Source: Apophysomyces variabilis (Eukaryota; Mucoromycota; Mucoromycetes; Mucorales; Mucoraceae). Taken from it: a stretch of DNA of 53,962 bases. Within the stretch, counting starts at the first letter, position 1, and every line of letters begins with the position of its first letter. Below, piece after piece: positions 22,887 to 34,354 of this stretch. Made by a program: the position numbers and the translations under genes. The stretch spans positions 1-53,962 of the forward strand of contig MZZL01000010.1 in the NCBI GenBank assembly GCA_002749535.1. Reading direction: 5' to 3'. Under the pieces are notes generated by a model. It saw only the letters and a list, made by a program, of their open reading frames with translations, did no database searches and was not told the origin of the DNA.

Positions 22887-25509
22887 ATGGATGAGAAAAC
22901 TGTGAAGAACGGTAGTGAGGCCGAGCACAACTCCTATGCTTCTGCTGAAAAGAATGATTACAAGGCGTTTCATGACGACCGGTATGAAGCGGATCTCGGC
23001 GAAAAATTGCACTACGAGGATGAAGACGTCGATATTCAAATTGTAAACGAAATAGCAACAACCGAAGATGATCCAACTCTAAAATGCTTCACTGTTCGAG
23101 CCTTAGTCGTCGGTATAGTAAGTGATCAAGCACTATGCATGATCAATGATACTTAACCCGACCGGCATGCAGATCCTCGGCTGTCTTAGTTCATCGGTGT
23201 ATCAGCTAATGCAGTTTAAACCGGTCGGCGTACCGTTGTCCGATACGTTCATGATGATTGTGGCCTATCTAGCCTGCAATGCCTGGGCCCGTTTCCTTCC
23301 TTCCGGGGGCTGGTTAAATCCCGGACCATTTAATATCAAGGAGCACACCTGTATTTTTATTCTCGTCTCGTCTGCAAACGCATCAGCCTATGGTACCTAC
23401 ATTCTTGGTGCTCAAGAATTGTTCTATAGTAACTCCCCGAGTGCTGCCGGTGGCATTTTCCTTCTCTTCGCAACTCAAATCGTAGGCTACGGAATTGCCG
23501 GTCAATTGCGTCCCTACCTGGTTTATCCTTCCCATGTTATCTGGCCTCAATCCCTTCCTACTGTCTCCTTCCTAAAAACACTCAACACCGGTAATGACGA
23601 TTCCAAATGGCGTACGAAGTTTTTCTTCATTGTCTTTGGGAGCATCTTTGTGTATGAGTTTATCCCTCAATACATGTTCCCGCTCCTCGGTGGTATCTCG
23701 ATCTTCTGTTTGGCCAAACGGGACTCCCGCTGGTTTATGAATCTGTTTGGCGGACTTAATGTCAACGAAGGCCTCGGTATCCTTCAGCTCAGTTTCGATT
23801 GGAATTTCTTGACAGCTCAAAGTCCATTGATTCTCCCTCTCTATGTCCAAATGAATGTGTATGCTGGTATCGTCATTCTATGGATCATGGCGCCTCTTCT
23901 GTACTATTACAATGTCTGGGACGCACAAAAATTCCCCTTCTTGTCAAATGCTCTTTACTTTGTGAATTCGACCACTGGCTTGGCCGGAAGATACCCACAA
24001 GCAAAGGTGCTTAACGAAGATAACTCTTTAAACATGACAAAGTATCAGGAAATTGGTCCCGCCTATTACTCCACCCTTTATGGCGTTCAATACATTTTCA
24101 TCAACATGGGTGTCACTGCAACGATTTCGCACGTTGCTCTATTCTACGGAAAAGAAATCTGGAGAGCATTCTCTGAGCAGTGGAAGAGAAGAAAGGAAGG
24201 CCATAAAGAAGAAGACATCCACATGAAACTCATGGCAGCTTACAAAGAAGTAAGTTATTCTGCAACTTATTCTTCTGGCAGCTCTACTCACAGGAAAACT
24301 AGGTTCCCTCTTGGTGGTACTACGCTGTCTTTGTGATTGGCATTGCCCTGAACATTGGTCTTGCCTATGCCAATCAAAGCAGTCTTCCTTGGTGGGGCGT
24401 TATTTTTGCCATTGCCATCTCCTCGATTTTGTCTCTTCCGCTCAACTTCATCACAGCTCTTACTGGTACAGGCTTTGGCCTCAATGTTGTCACCGAAATG
24501 ATCTGTGGCTTCGTTCTTCCAGGCTATCCAGGTACATCCATTCTTCAAACTCGATGGTCCTTTGCTTACTGACATTTTCGCGGTTAGTTGCCAACATGTA
24601 TTTCAAGACACTCGGATACAACACGATGAGCCAAGCAGGACATCTGGCAAAAGACCTGAAGATCGGTCACTATTTAAAGGTGCCGCCTCGCATGGTCTTT
24701 TTCTTTCAAATTGTGGGCACTATCCTTGGCTGCATTTTCAACTACATTGTCAATAACGTAAGCATAAATGCAGACCATGTGTTCTTCACTATGTTGTTCA
24801 TTGACTGAACTGGAAAACTATTTGTAGGATCTGATCCATAACAAACGAGATATACTGATTAAAGGTGGCAATAACTTCTGGAGTGGAACCAGCGTTCTGG
24901 TAAATGAATCAAGACTACATAGTTCCAGCTTTGACTCATAGCTTTGTTTATGCGTTTAGACCATCAACTCTGCTGCTATTACATGGGGAGCGATTGGCCC
25001 GATGGCTATGTTTGGTCCTGGTACACGTTATTATATTTTCTTGTGGGCTTTCATCATCGGATTTTTCTTGCCTTTGCCCGGATATATATTACACAGGCTT
25101 TTCCCGAAAGTCGGATTCAACAACATCAATGTCGTCATGATCCTTACTGGTCTGTGCACTATGCCTGGATCCAACTCGTCTTGGATCACTGTCGCCTTCA
25201 TCATTATCATTATCTCTCAATGGTACCTCAAACGCCGCCATCAAGCATGGTTTATCAAGCACAACTACCTTATCTCAGCAGCGCTTGATTCTGGAACTTC
25301 TCTTATGGCTTTCTTATTAGCAATGTCCGTGCAAGGTGGCGGTAACGGCGAGGAGCATCTCTTTCCAGCATGGGCCGGTAATGCCGGTAAGTTTTACTCT
25401 CTATTCCTACCTTTCCAGGTTTTGACTAACTTTCTATGCGATTGCAGACCTTGACAGAAAAGACTATTGTTGTCAATATTGCCCGGAAATACACACAGAT
25501 ACCATCTGA
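22887..25509 (+). CDS. Oligopeptide transporter (OPT family), 755 aa, copy 1
   Basis: Proton-coupled oligopeptide transporter of the fungal/plant OPT family, in the plasma membrane. The seven exons are 22887-23117, 23173-24249, 24303-24531, 24588-24757, 24828-24899, 24960-25386 and 25448-25509. The cytosolic N-terminus is acidic and ends in the family signature EDDPTLKCFTVRALVVGI. Many hydrophobic segments follow. Conserved stretches include GWLNPGPFNIKEHTCI, the ASAYGTYILGAQ region, QIVGYGIAGQLRPYLVYPSH, WDAQKFPFLSN, SSLPWWGVIFAIA, FKTLGYNTMSQA and WFIKHNYLISAALDSG. The C-terminus ends in a cysteine cluster, DYCCQYCPE. Substrate range (small peptides, glutathione or metal-siderophore-like compounds) cannot be read. 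Its tandem partner starts 1.5 kb downstream. Confidence 0.94.
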
Positions 25510-27050
25510 TGGTAAATAATTATACGTACCATGGGAAACTACTGCATGAAAGCATGCGTTCCTCTTTAAGTTTTGCATATAACTTGCTTTCCATCCTCCT
25601 TTTCTTTTGCTACAACTGGAAAGTTTTACTATCCTATTATACTTGTAATTTACGTCTTTTTTGTTGTACATCTGTTCAGTAGTCAAACCCAAATGAAGAG
25701 ATCCTCCGTTTCTTTCATGAAATCTTGTTATTCACATTTTTTCGCTACTATTGCGCAATATGTGCGACCACCTGTTTACCGTGGGAAATGTACATGAATA
25801 CCCTGTGCTTATAAGCGACGATATTTCCTCTTGCGTAGAGTATGTTGCGCACAAGCAGTATGTATGGAACGTATTCATACTAGTAAACCGAAGAAGGGAC
25901 TTACATGATGTTCCCGCTTGCATATATTTGCTTATGGCGTTATGTGATCATATTGATCCTGAGTTGTAACAGTCTGAAAAAGAAGAGAAGTATGATACGA
26001 TCAAAAATTCTCCATTGGGGCTGAAAATAGAGGTACAGTGCGGAAGTTGAAAAACCGGAGTGCACGGTTCTGCCAAGCGTCAACATTCAGTTTGCTTTTT
26101 TGCTGTTTCCATCTATTATCAGCAGATATTGTTTCCTGCAACACTCTTATCGTTTATAGTCATCCTTCTCTTTCTTGACTTCACAGCTATTTTTCATCTC
26201 TTTTTTTTTTGGTTCAAAGAAACAAGGGAGCATACTATGTAGGAAAGCTGACACTTTGACGAGTGTTTTATCACCATTGCTTAGGCTTTATGAGGATGGA
26301 AATTGGTGTAATGGTGCGTTCAACAAAGAGACAAAGAAGGTTTATTAAAATAGTTCTGGTCATATGACTGGACAAAACGATCTTTGTCTTGGCAAAAAAG
26401 AAAAAGGCCCTGGAATGCTGTAAACCCTGTGCATCGAGGGAAGCATGGCCATGACCGAATTCAAATTATCTTACAATGTACTTATGATTTGAAAAGACAA
26501 TCGGACGCTAAGGGCTAGAGAGAGAGTTTCAAGATAGCCACCATTCCTTTCTAAGTGCCAACCGGAGATCGTTCCCAAATTTGTTAGTTTTTCAACTTCT
26601 TTGAACATAGCATTTTGGGGGACGAGGCGATTATCTTTTGAGAAAAAGGCAAAAAAGAAGAGAAAAAAGAAATCACGCAAACGTTATTTGCGAAGGACTT
26701 ATAGATAAGGTTGGAAATAGCCTATATATAGAAATATTACGCTTGATTTGGCATGATTCGATACAAAGCCAATTGGGAAACACCGAATGTGGAACAAGCC
26801 ATGTCGGGAGAAGAAGACCAATAGATAATGTTCTTCCCTTTTACTGTCATCCCTCAGCGACACGAGCAAGAGATGTCGTAAGAGATCCCGATAATCACGA
26901 AAATTCCTTATATATAGAGTACAGCAAGTGACAAAAGCTTCATCTACACCTTCTAAACATTCATATCTAAACTATCTCTATCTACATAGCTTAACTGTCT
27001 ACAGTTAGTCTTCTCTATTCCCTTAAATCTCTATTGAATCCCCATTTGTG
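25510..27050. other. Intergenic between the two OPT genes
   Basis: 1.5 kb with no coding region seen. It holds the 3' end of copy 1 and the promoter of copy 2, with a TATATATA at 26909-26916. Confidence 0.5.
26909..26916 (+). promoter_or_regulatory. TATA box of second OPT gene
   Basis: TATATATA about 135 bp before the start codon at 27051, a spacing similar to that in copy 1. Confidence 0.45.
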
Positions 27051-29642
27051 ATGACTGAAAAAGTCATACAAACCGAAACCTCGTCAGAAAAATATGAGTA
27101 CGACTACAATACATCCTCGGCAGAAAGAAAAGTCGTAGGTGATCTCACCTACGGACCAGATGAGGTCGCAGATAAAATGGAAAACGCGGACGAAGAAGAA
27201 GATGTGTACATTCAGATTGCAAACGAACTAGCCACCACAGAAGACGACCCGACATTAAAATGCTTGACTGTTCGAGGTTTTCTGATCGGTGTCGTAAGTA
27301 ATCCATCCTCTTATTGCTACTTGATTTATTGAATCGACATCTTCATAGATCCTGAGTATTGTTGGCTCCTCTGTATACCAACTAATGCAGTTCAAGTCGG
27401 TCCCCGTTAACATCTCAAGTATTTTCATGTTGCTTGTTAGTTATGTCTTTTGCAATACTTGGTACAAAATCCTTCCAAAAGGTGGCTGGCTTAACCCTGG
27501 TCCATTCAACTACAAAGAGCACACTTGTATATATGTTATGATCAATGCTGCAAATGCATCAGCCTATGGTACATATGTTCTAAGCGCTCAGCAGCTGTAC
27601 TACCAGAACTCGCCAAGCGATGCAGGCGGAATTTTCTTCCTTTTTGCAACCCAAATCGTAGGCTACGGAATTGCTGGTCAATTGCGTCCTTTCTTGGTTT
27701 ATTCTCGTCATGTTATTTGGCCTCAAGCACTGCCTACTATCTCCTTGCTCAAAACAATTAACGCCAATAACGAAGATTCCCGATGGCGAACAAAATTTTT
27801 CTTCACGGTATTCGGCTGCGTCTTTGTGTATGAATTCATTCCACAGTATATGTTCACCCTACTTGGAGGCATTTCTGTCTTTTGCCTGGCCAAACGCGAT
27901 TCACAACTCTTTACCAACTTATTCGGTGGCACTGGCCTGAACGAAGGTCTTGGTATTCTCAACATTAGTTTCGACTGGAATTATCTTACTACTATGACTC
28001 CGCTGGTCCTACCGCTCCATGTTGCTTATAACTATTATTTCGGCATTCTTGTTCTGTGGATCGTAGCCCCCGCTTTATACTACAGCAATGCATGGGACGC
28101 ACGAAAATTCCCTTTGCTTTCCAACGATCTTTTCTATGTCTACAAGAATGGCACAGTTGACAAATACCCACAAAAAGAAGTGCTTAATCCTGACAATACG
28201 TTGAATGAGACGAAATACGCAGAAATCGGACCCCCATACTATTCAATTGTTTTCGGAATGTCTTATATCCTGATTAACATGATGGTTACTGCAACTATTA
28301 CCCACATCGGTCTTTATTATGGCAAGGATATCTGGAATTCCATCCGAGTGCAAATCGCTCAATCCAAGAATAAGGAATCAGAACCACAAGATATCCATAT
28401 GCGGTTAATGGCGGCCTACAAAGAGGTAAGGTTTCACCCGCAAGGTAATAGAAGGGCATGAATGAACCACTGGCTTAGGTTCCTGTATGGTGGTACTATG
28501 CCGTCTTCGTCATTGGTATTGCCCTAAACATCGGTATGGCATATGCCAATAAGAGTAGTCTTCCCTGGTGGGGTGTCATCTTTGCCATCGCTTTGTCAAC
28601 CATTCTTTCTCTTCCGCTCAACTATATTGTTGCCATTACTGGTGTCCAAATTGGGTTGAATGTGGTAGCAGAAATGATTTGCGGTTTTGTTCTTCGCGGC
28701 TATCCTGGTAGGTCTGGCAATGAGATATTTATGTGCATTAACATTCTTTATAGTGGCCAATATGTATTTCAAGACGCTTGGTTTCAATACAATGAGTCAG
28801 GCAGGAGCTATGGCCCAAGATTTGAAAATTGGACATTATATGAAAGTCCCTCCCCGAATGATCTTCTTCCACCAAATCTTTGGAACGATTATCGGATGTA
28901 TCTTCAACTACATTATCAACCACGTAAGCTTTTGTTATAGCACATTGGGTGATTACTTACACTGAATTTTCCTTTTTAGCTTATCGTGTCGACCAAAGCT
29001 GATGTCCTTTTAGGAACAGGAAATAATTTCTGGAGCGGCGCTAATCCTCAGGTATCTATATTTCTTTTTATTTCTAGAGACAGAGACATCTGACTTTCCC
29101 CTCTCAATAGACGATCAATTCAGCTGCTATTACTTGGGGTGCTATTGGACCCCTGGCCATGTTTGGGCCAGGCACCCAATATTACATTATTCTTTGGGGC
29201 TTCGTCATTGGTTTCTTCTTGCCTGTCCCTGCATACCTGCTTCATAGGAAATTCCCCAAAGCAGGCTTCGACAAGATCAATATCCCTATCATCCTCACTG
29301 GTGTCTGCCTTCTTCCCGGTGCCAGCTCATGCTACTTTACCATGTCTTTTCTTCTCGCCATGCTTTCCCAATATTATTTGAAGCGCTACCACCGAGCATG
29401 GTTTATCAAGCATAACTATCTTATTTCAGCCGCACTGGATTCTGCAACGTCAATCCTAGTCTTTATCCTTGCTATGGCTGTTCAAGGAGGTGCAAACGGT
29501 CAACTGTACCCGTTCCCAACTTGGGCTGGAAACCTTGGTAAGTAGTTATGTAACACGTCTCATGCTCGCAATACTTATCAACTGTTCTTTAGCACCTGGC
29601 GAAAATACGGACTATTGTTGTCTAGACTGCCCACAGTCGTAG
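27051..29642 (+). CDS. Oligopeptide transporter (OPT family), 755 aa, copy 2
   Basis: Paralogue of the upstream transporter, in the same orientation. Exons are 27051-27293, 27349-28425, 28479-28707, 28754-28923, 28980-29051, 29111-29537 and 29593-29642. Exons 2 to 6 have exactly the lengths of those in copy 1 (1077, 229, 170, 72 and 427 nt), and the total is again 755 aa. All membrane and signature motifs are kept (GWLNPGPFNYKEHTCI, QIVGYGIAGQLRPFLVYSRH, SSLPWWGVIFAIA, WFIKHNYLISAALDSA). The N-terminal 70 residues and the last exon differ most, though the final DYCCLDCPQ retains the CC-x2-C cluster. Start chosen at the first ATG (MTEKVIQTET). Divergence in the N-terminus suggests different regulation or sorting. 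Confidence 0.94.
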
Positions 29643-30257
29643 TCATAGTGTTATATCCCCCTTTGTATTGATATTTTCTATCTTTTTGTTAACTGCTATT
29701 TGGTTTTGTAATAATATTTCTACGAAGTTGTACGTTAGTTGCTTTGAGAAACGACCATGGATGAGCGTAGGGATACAAGCCTTTAAAAGATGGTGCACTA
29801 AACGCTACCGTTTCTATGCTTTGTTAATGCCAGAGTACATGGCATGAAAAGTTCCTTCATGTATCGAAGAAGGTAATTCAGCTTGGTATGTCCCAGAGAC
29901 TTATATATCACTGTCCAATCGCTTCGAGGAATGAAATAGCATATCTTGTATAGAATAGAAATGCACTCGTTTTTTATAAGGTTCTATTGTACCTGATAGT
30001 CTTAACGATTCGATAACTCTGAAACAACAATTCTTGCACATATTTGTATACTCTTGCTTTATTCTTGTTATTGCCTTGGTACTATCACTTTTCCTTCATA
30101 AGCCATCAAGAAACAGTTAGAAGTAGAGTTTTAGGCAAGTTGAAATTTCCCACAGCGCTATTTCACTTGCGGGATCCCGAAAATGGTTGTGAATTTTCGT
30201 TTTCTCTCTATCTCTCTCTCTCTCTTTTTAATCATTCCTCCTGTTCGTCGTTTGACC
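29643..30257. other. Intergenic, OPT2 to SPO7
   Basis: No gene seen. A CT-dinucleotide tract (30205-30228) lies in the probable SPO7 5' leader. Confidence 0.5.
30205..30228 (+). repeat. CT microsatellite in SPO7 leader
   Basis: Repeated CT/TC units interrupted once by TA, about 30 bp upstream of the SPO7 start codon. Pyrimidine tracts are common in fungal leaders. Confidence 0.7.
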
Positions 30258-30975
30258 ATGGACGCATCTTCAAGTATAACAGAAAACGTATCACCGAAAT
30301 CATCCCAAAGGCACATGGATCAAGCAACTTATCGAGACTTGGTCATTTTCGAAGAACGTTTAAGAGGCAACATGAACCGGCTCCAACAACGAAAGAGAAA
30401 ATTCGAAGGTAGTGATGTAAGCTCCTCTGAACACATGAGAAATAACTGAATTATGCCATGCCATTGGATAATCTTGCCGTAAAGCTCTTCTTTGCTGTCT
30501 CCTACTTTTATTAGCTTACTTCTTCTATTCCGTTTTTATTGAGCCTAGCAAGGTAAACAAGCAAGGCACTGCAACTTCCGAAAATATCATGATCATCTCA
30601 CGCTAACTTTTTTTCTTAGGCATTTGTATACCATCTTTTAAACACCACAGCACTCCTGATCGTTGCTGGAAGTCTAGTATTCTTTTATCGCTCTGGAATG
30701 TACTCCGAAAAGATCGTCTATGCTGCAAAGTAAGGCAATGAGAAAGAAGGTAGATGATAGAGTAGTAAAGCTCATATATCCATAGATTTGTACCCCATTG
30801 CAATCGCGCACTCCAGTCTTTTAATTTACAATTTATTCAACGAGGCCAGTCTGGAGAATTGGGATTCTACAGTCGGATACCACAGGCGTTTCAAGACGGG
30901 TTTAATGCCTATCGTAGACAATATTACGCACGGAAACGAGCGCGTCAAGCAAAAATGAAATCGAAAGCCTTATGA
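30258..30975 (+). CDS. SPO7: Spo7-like regulatory subunit of the Nem1 lipin phosphatase, 172 aa
   Basis: Nem1-Spo7 sits in the nuclear/ER membrane and dephosphorylates lipin (Pah1), promoting diacylglycerol and triacylglycerol synthesis. Exons are 30258-30408, 30485-30552, 30620-30729 and 30786-30975, totalling 173 codons. After a Ser-rich start, YRDLVIFEERLRGNMNRLQQ is the family opening. Two hydrophobic hairpin segments follow: LLCCLLLLLAYFFYSVFIEP in exon 2 and LLNTTALLIVAGSLVFFYRS in exon 3. Exon 4 opens with FVPHCNRALQSFNLQF, the conserved Spo7 C-terminal motif. The tail is very basic (KRARQAKMKSKAL). Length fits Spo7/CNEP1R1 proteins. It converges on acyl-CoA oxidase. Confidence 0.9.
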
Positions 30976-31137
30976 TATGAAAAACGTATATTACTCTTGA
31001 TTGCGATGTTGCTCGAAACCAAATTCAACCTGAATATACTATTTTTGCAACAATATTGTGAAAAATATATACTAGAGCTTGGCCATTCTAATATAATCCT
31101 TGTTGTCTTTGCGATGGAGGATTCGTTTGGCAAGTAT

Positions 31138-33745
31138 CTACGGAAGGTGAGCTGCATACCCAGAAATAAAACAAAGAAAAGGCGCTGATAGTTAGTCAAA
31201 CGCAAACTTACACCAAACCGTTCTCTTCCATCTTGGGAATTGATTGGATTGCTTTGTACTGCTGTCCAGAAAGCTTCATAAGCTCTCCCATCTTTCTGAC
31301 CTAGAACAGTAGCCAACTCGTAATCGCTGAATCCAAATGCATCCGTAAATCCAACTGCTTCATCAGAAACTTCTGCCAATCCAACAGCGAACTGATTGTC
31401 AACGAGATGCACATCCTTGGGGAGAATGGTTGAAGTGACAAGGAACGAAGCGAGCGAGGACTGACGTAGAAGCGAAAGACAGAACTATTACACAACCAGA
31501 AGGTTAGACCATCCTGATCGCATTAGTCCTTCTATGATATACCAGGTTAGCTATCTTCTGCACAGGCTTTGCTATAGCAGCATATTCGGATGAACGTTGA
31601 AGATTCTTGGCTGCGGAAATTGTTTGTCGCAGGATAATGTATTCAGCATGGGCAAGGTTTATTTCCCAACAATCCATGTTAAGATCGACCCAAGCACGAC
31701 CGGCTTGCAGCTTTCGAGCAAGGCCAGCAACGAGGCGCGCAGCACGAGTACCGAATAGTTTCAATTGAAGATCAGGGTCCAGCAGATCTTTTTCCGATAG
31801 AATCGCCACTGGTGTATCCGGGCTGCCGAGCTTTAACAATTCTAGATATTCTGCGGTCACCGACGTGATACATTTTCCTTGAGTGACATTCTGCAGTTGT
31901 TTCAAGAGGAATCTGGCCACCTGCTGGGCTAAAACATAGTTATCCCCCTCGTAGGTGTTAGCTGGTACAAAGTCTGCAAAAAGTTGAGAAAGGCCACTGA
32001 AAGCGGAGAACCCGTGTCCGCCCATGGCTTTACGGCATTCTTCAATGCCATCAGTGCTACGTCGGGTGCTCCAACTTTTCAAGGCACAACTTGTTGCATG
32101 GATTTCAGGTAGCAAATGTGTATCTTCTTGCGCTAGTTGCTTCTGGAAGTCGTTGAACTGTGCGTTGAGATCATGGCTAGATATAATCAGAGCATACGCA
32201 GTGCTCAATAGTGGAAGCAAACGATGCTGTACCGAGGAGTAAGTGATAACCTGGCGTTCTAGCTCGCTTGAAGAATCTGCAGGGTCAGTAAACTGGCGAC
32301 GAACTGTAGAATAGCGGGTTGCGATGGCAACAGCCTTTGCCAATGTCCATCCGGCATCAGTCACGATTCCGACTCTCAACTTCACCATACTGCCATAAGA
32401 TAGCTTGGCATGTACTGGAGCTATGTATTGCCCCTCCTTCGTTACTTTCGAGAACCGCATCAGCATATTCTCTCGCGGAATACGCACGTGATCAAAAATG
32501 GCATCTTTCATAGCCCATCGTCAGCACGTACTAAACATGGCTAGCAGGATAAAACTTACATCCGTTATCCATTGTGGAAAAGCCGCCATATGCCTTAGGA
32601 CCAATATCACCGACTTGGACACCGTCAATAACCTTATGGTCGACTACATCGGCTTACATTAGACATAAAATTGCAAAAGCATAGACCTTGAGAAACAGAA
32701 TCCTAACCTGGTGATCGAACAGGAACAATAAACAGATGAGGGCCATAGGATTTACCAGAAATAATTAGTTGAGCCTACGAATATGATGAATACGAAGAAA
32801 GTTTACATTAACTAATATCTTGCAATCACCTGAACCACGGCATGAGTGGCCATTGTACCGAGTCCTCCTATCCACCATTTGGCAGCCTACAGGAAAGGTC
32901 TTTTACTTTAGTTCTTCGTGCGTGCGTCTTCTTTGTTTTAGGAGAAGTGTTATAATTACTGTCAAGTCGGGACTGTGGATAATAAATTCATCCGTCTTCG
33001 TGTCCAACGTGGCTGTAGTGTTCAAACCGGCTACATTGGAGCCATGACTATTAGGAAGAAAAAAGAGTTACAACTAGCAGAAATGCTCTTGTTCCTTACG
33101 CTAGCTCTGTTTGTGCATAGCAACCCACAATGGCATGCCTTTTCGCTGCCATATACCATTTTTCGATTTGCTGGTCTGTGCCTTGGGCCTTGATGACAGC
33201 CATGAAGGCTGGACAAGTGAATAATGCGTAAATCAGTTTTGGTAGGCTGCTCCATTGGCCCTAGCAAGGCAGCAATTTACGTACCTCCGTAATGAAGCGA
33301 TAGCTGAAATAAGTATAAAAGAGCCGGAGGTCAATGTTAAACACGATTTGACAATGCTTCATTTCTTTTTGCCTACCGGATTCAGCATATCGTTCAAGTC
33401 AGCCATGACGGCAAATTCCTCTTCCGACCATCCATGTTCCTCTGCTATTTCAATTAAACGTTCCGCCACACGGATAGCGTGAGCCAATTGCTATACTTCT
33501 ATGTTATTAAGCTAGGTCAAATTTTCATGTATATTCAAGACTTAAACCTCTTGACGACTCATGAAAATCATGTTCAACTTGTTGAATAATGGTTCTTTTT
33601 CTATTATAGCTCGCACTTTTTCCAATTTTTCCACAGCTTCGGCCCCTCCTCTCAAGAAGCGTGTCATGTCGGCTACCGGAAAACTTGTTTTACGGCGAGC
33701 GTCTTCAAGGTCTTGAACCATTTGTTGCAAATGTGGGTTTGTCAT
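31138..33745 (-). CDS. Peroxisomal acyl-CoA oxidase
   Basis: First, FAD-dependent, H2O2-producing step of peroxisomal beta-oxidation. The start is MTNPHLQQMVQDLEDARRKT. Exon 2 continues QLAHAIRVAERLIEIAEEHG (an ACOX N-terminal helix). Later exons give WYMAAKRHAIVGCYAQTELA, a textbook ACOX motif, then KWWIGGLGTMATHAVVQ and FDHVRIPRENMLMRFSKVTK. The long exon 31504-32511 covers the second acyl-CoA oxidase domain, with CRKAMGGHGFSAFSG and PANTYEGDNYVLAQQVARFL. The penultimate exon ends AVQSNPINSQDGRERF at about 31212. The last few residues depend on the splice choice. One reading stops at 31138; another runs into SPO7. No SKL-type signal is evident, so peroxisomal import may use another route. 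The lower boundary is uncertain. Confidence 0.9.
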
Positions 33746-34354
33746 GTCAAACAGAAATTGCGGGGGAATAAGAAGGGAAAGGGGGGAGACTCTCACAAGT
33801 AGCGTATTTAAGGTTGACTGTCACATGCCAACGTTGAGTAACAAAAAGGGGATTTGAGGGCAACATCGACCGCATAAGCTAGGTACCTCTTCATATACAG
33901 TCCATTCCAAAGCATTATCCAGTTTGTACTATATTCCCAACCGATAAAGGTGTATCTCGCAAATTCACTGGGCGCATTTGAAAAACTGAGCTTGGTGCTA
34001 ATAAACGATATTGGTTCAAATGTCCATCTAGATCAAGAACAACTCTATTAGAAGCAAACGATGTTGGATTTTTTTTGTGTTAACACACTCTATCTTGATG
34101 GCCTGCAGCTGTCTTTTTTTTGTTTGGATGCAGGCTTGGAAGCTAACCATTGGCGCACATTGGGTTTTATGCATTAATGCTGACTACTGTGATCCACAGC
34201 TTTTTTGGTCTAGTCACTGTACGAAACGGTCACGATTGGGATTGCAAGGAAGAAAAAAAATTGGTATCCAAACTTTGCTTTATTAGAGATATTTTACGTT
34301 CTAGCTTGTATCTTTTGTAGATCTAGACATCCATGTGCTTCTGATAAGTGGTCG
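33746..34354. other. Intergenic, DGAT1 3' end to ACOX 5' end
   Basis: No gene seen; short frames only. It should contain the acyl-CoA oxidase promoter (minus strand) and the DGAT1 terminator. Confidence 0.45.

Noticed and set aside
30044..30412. 122-codon plus-strand frame overlapping the SPO7 start
   Set aside because: It is in a different frame from the recognised Spo7 N-terminus and is mostly the CT-rich leader.
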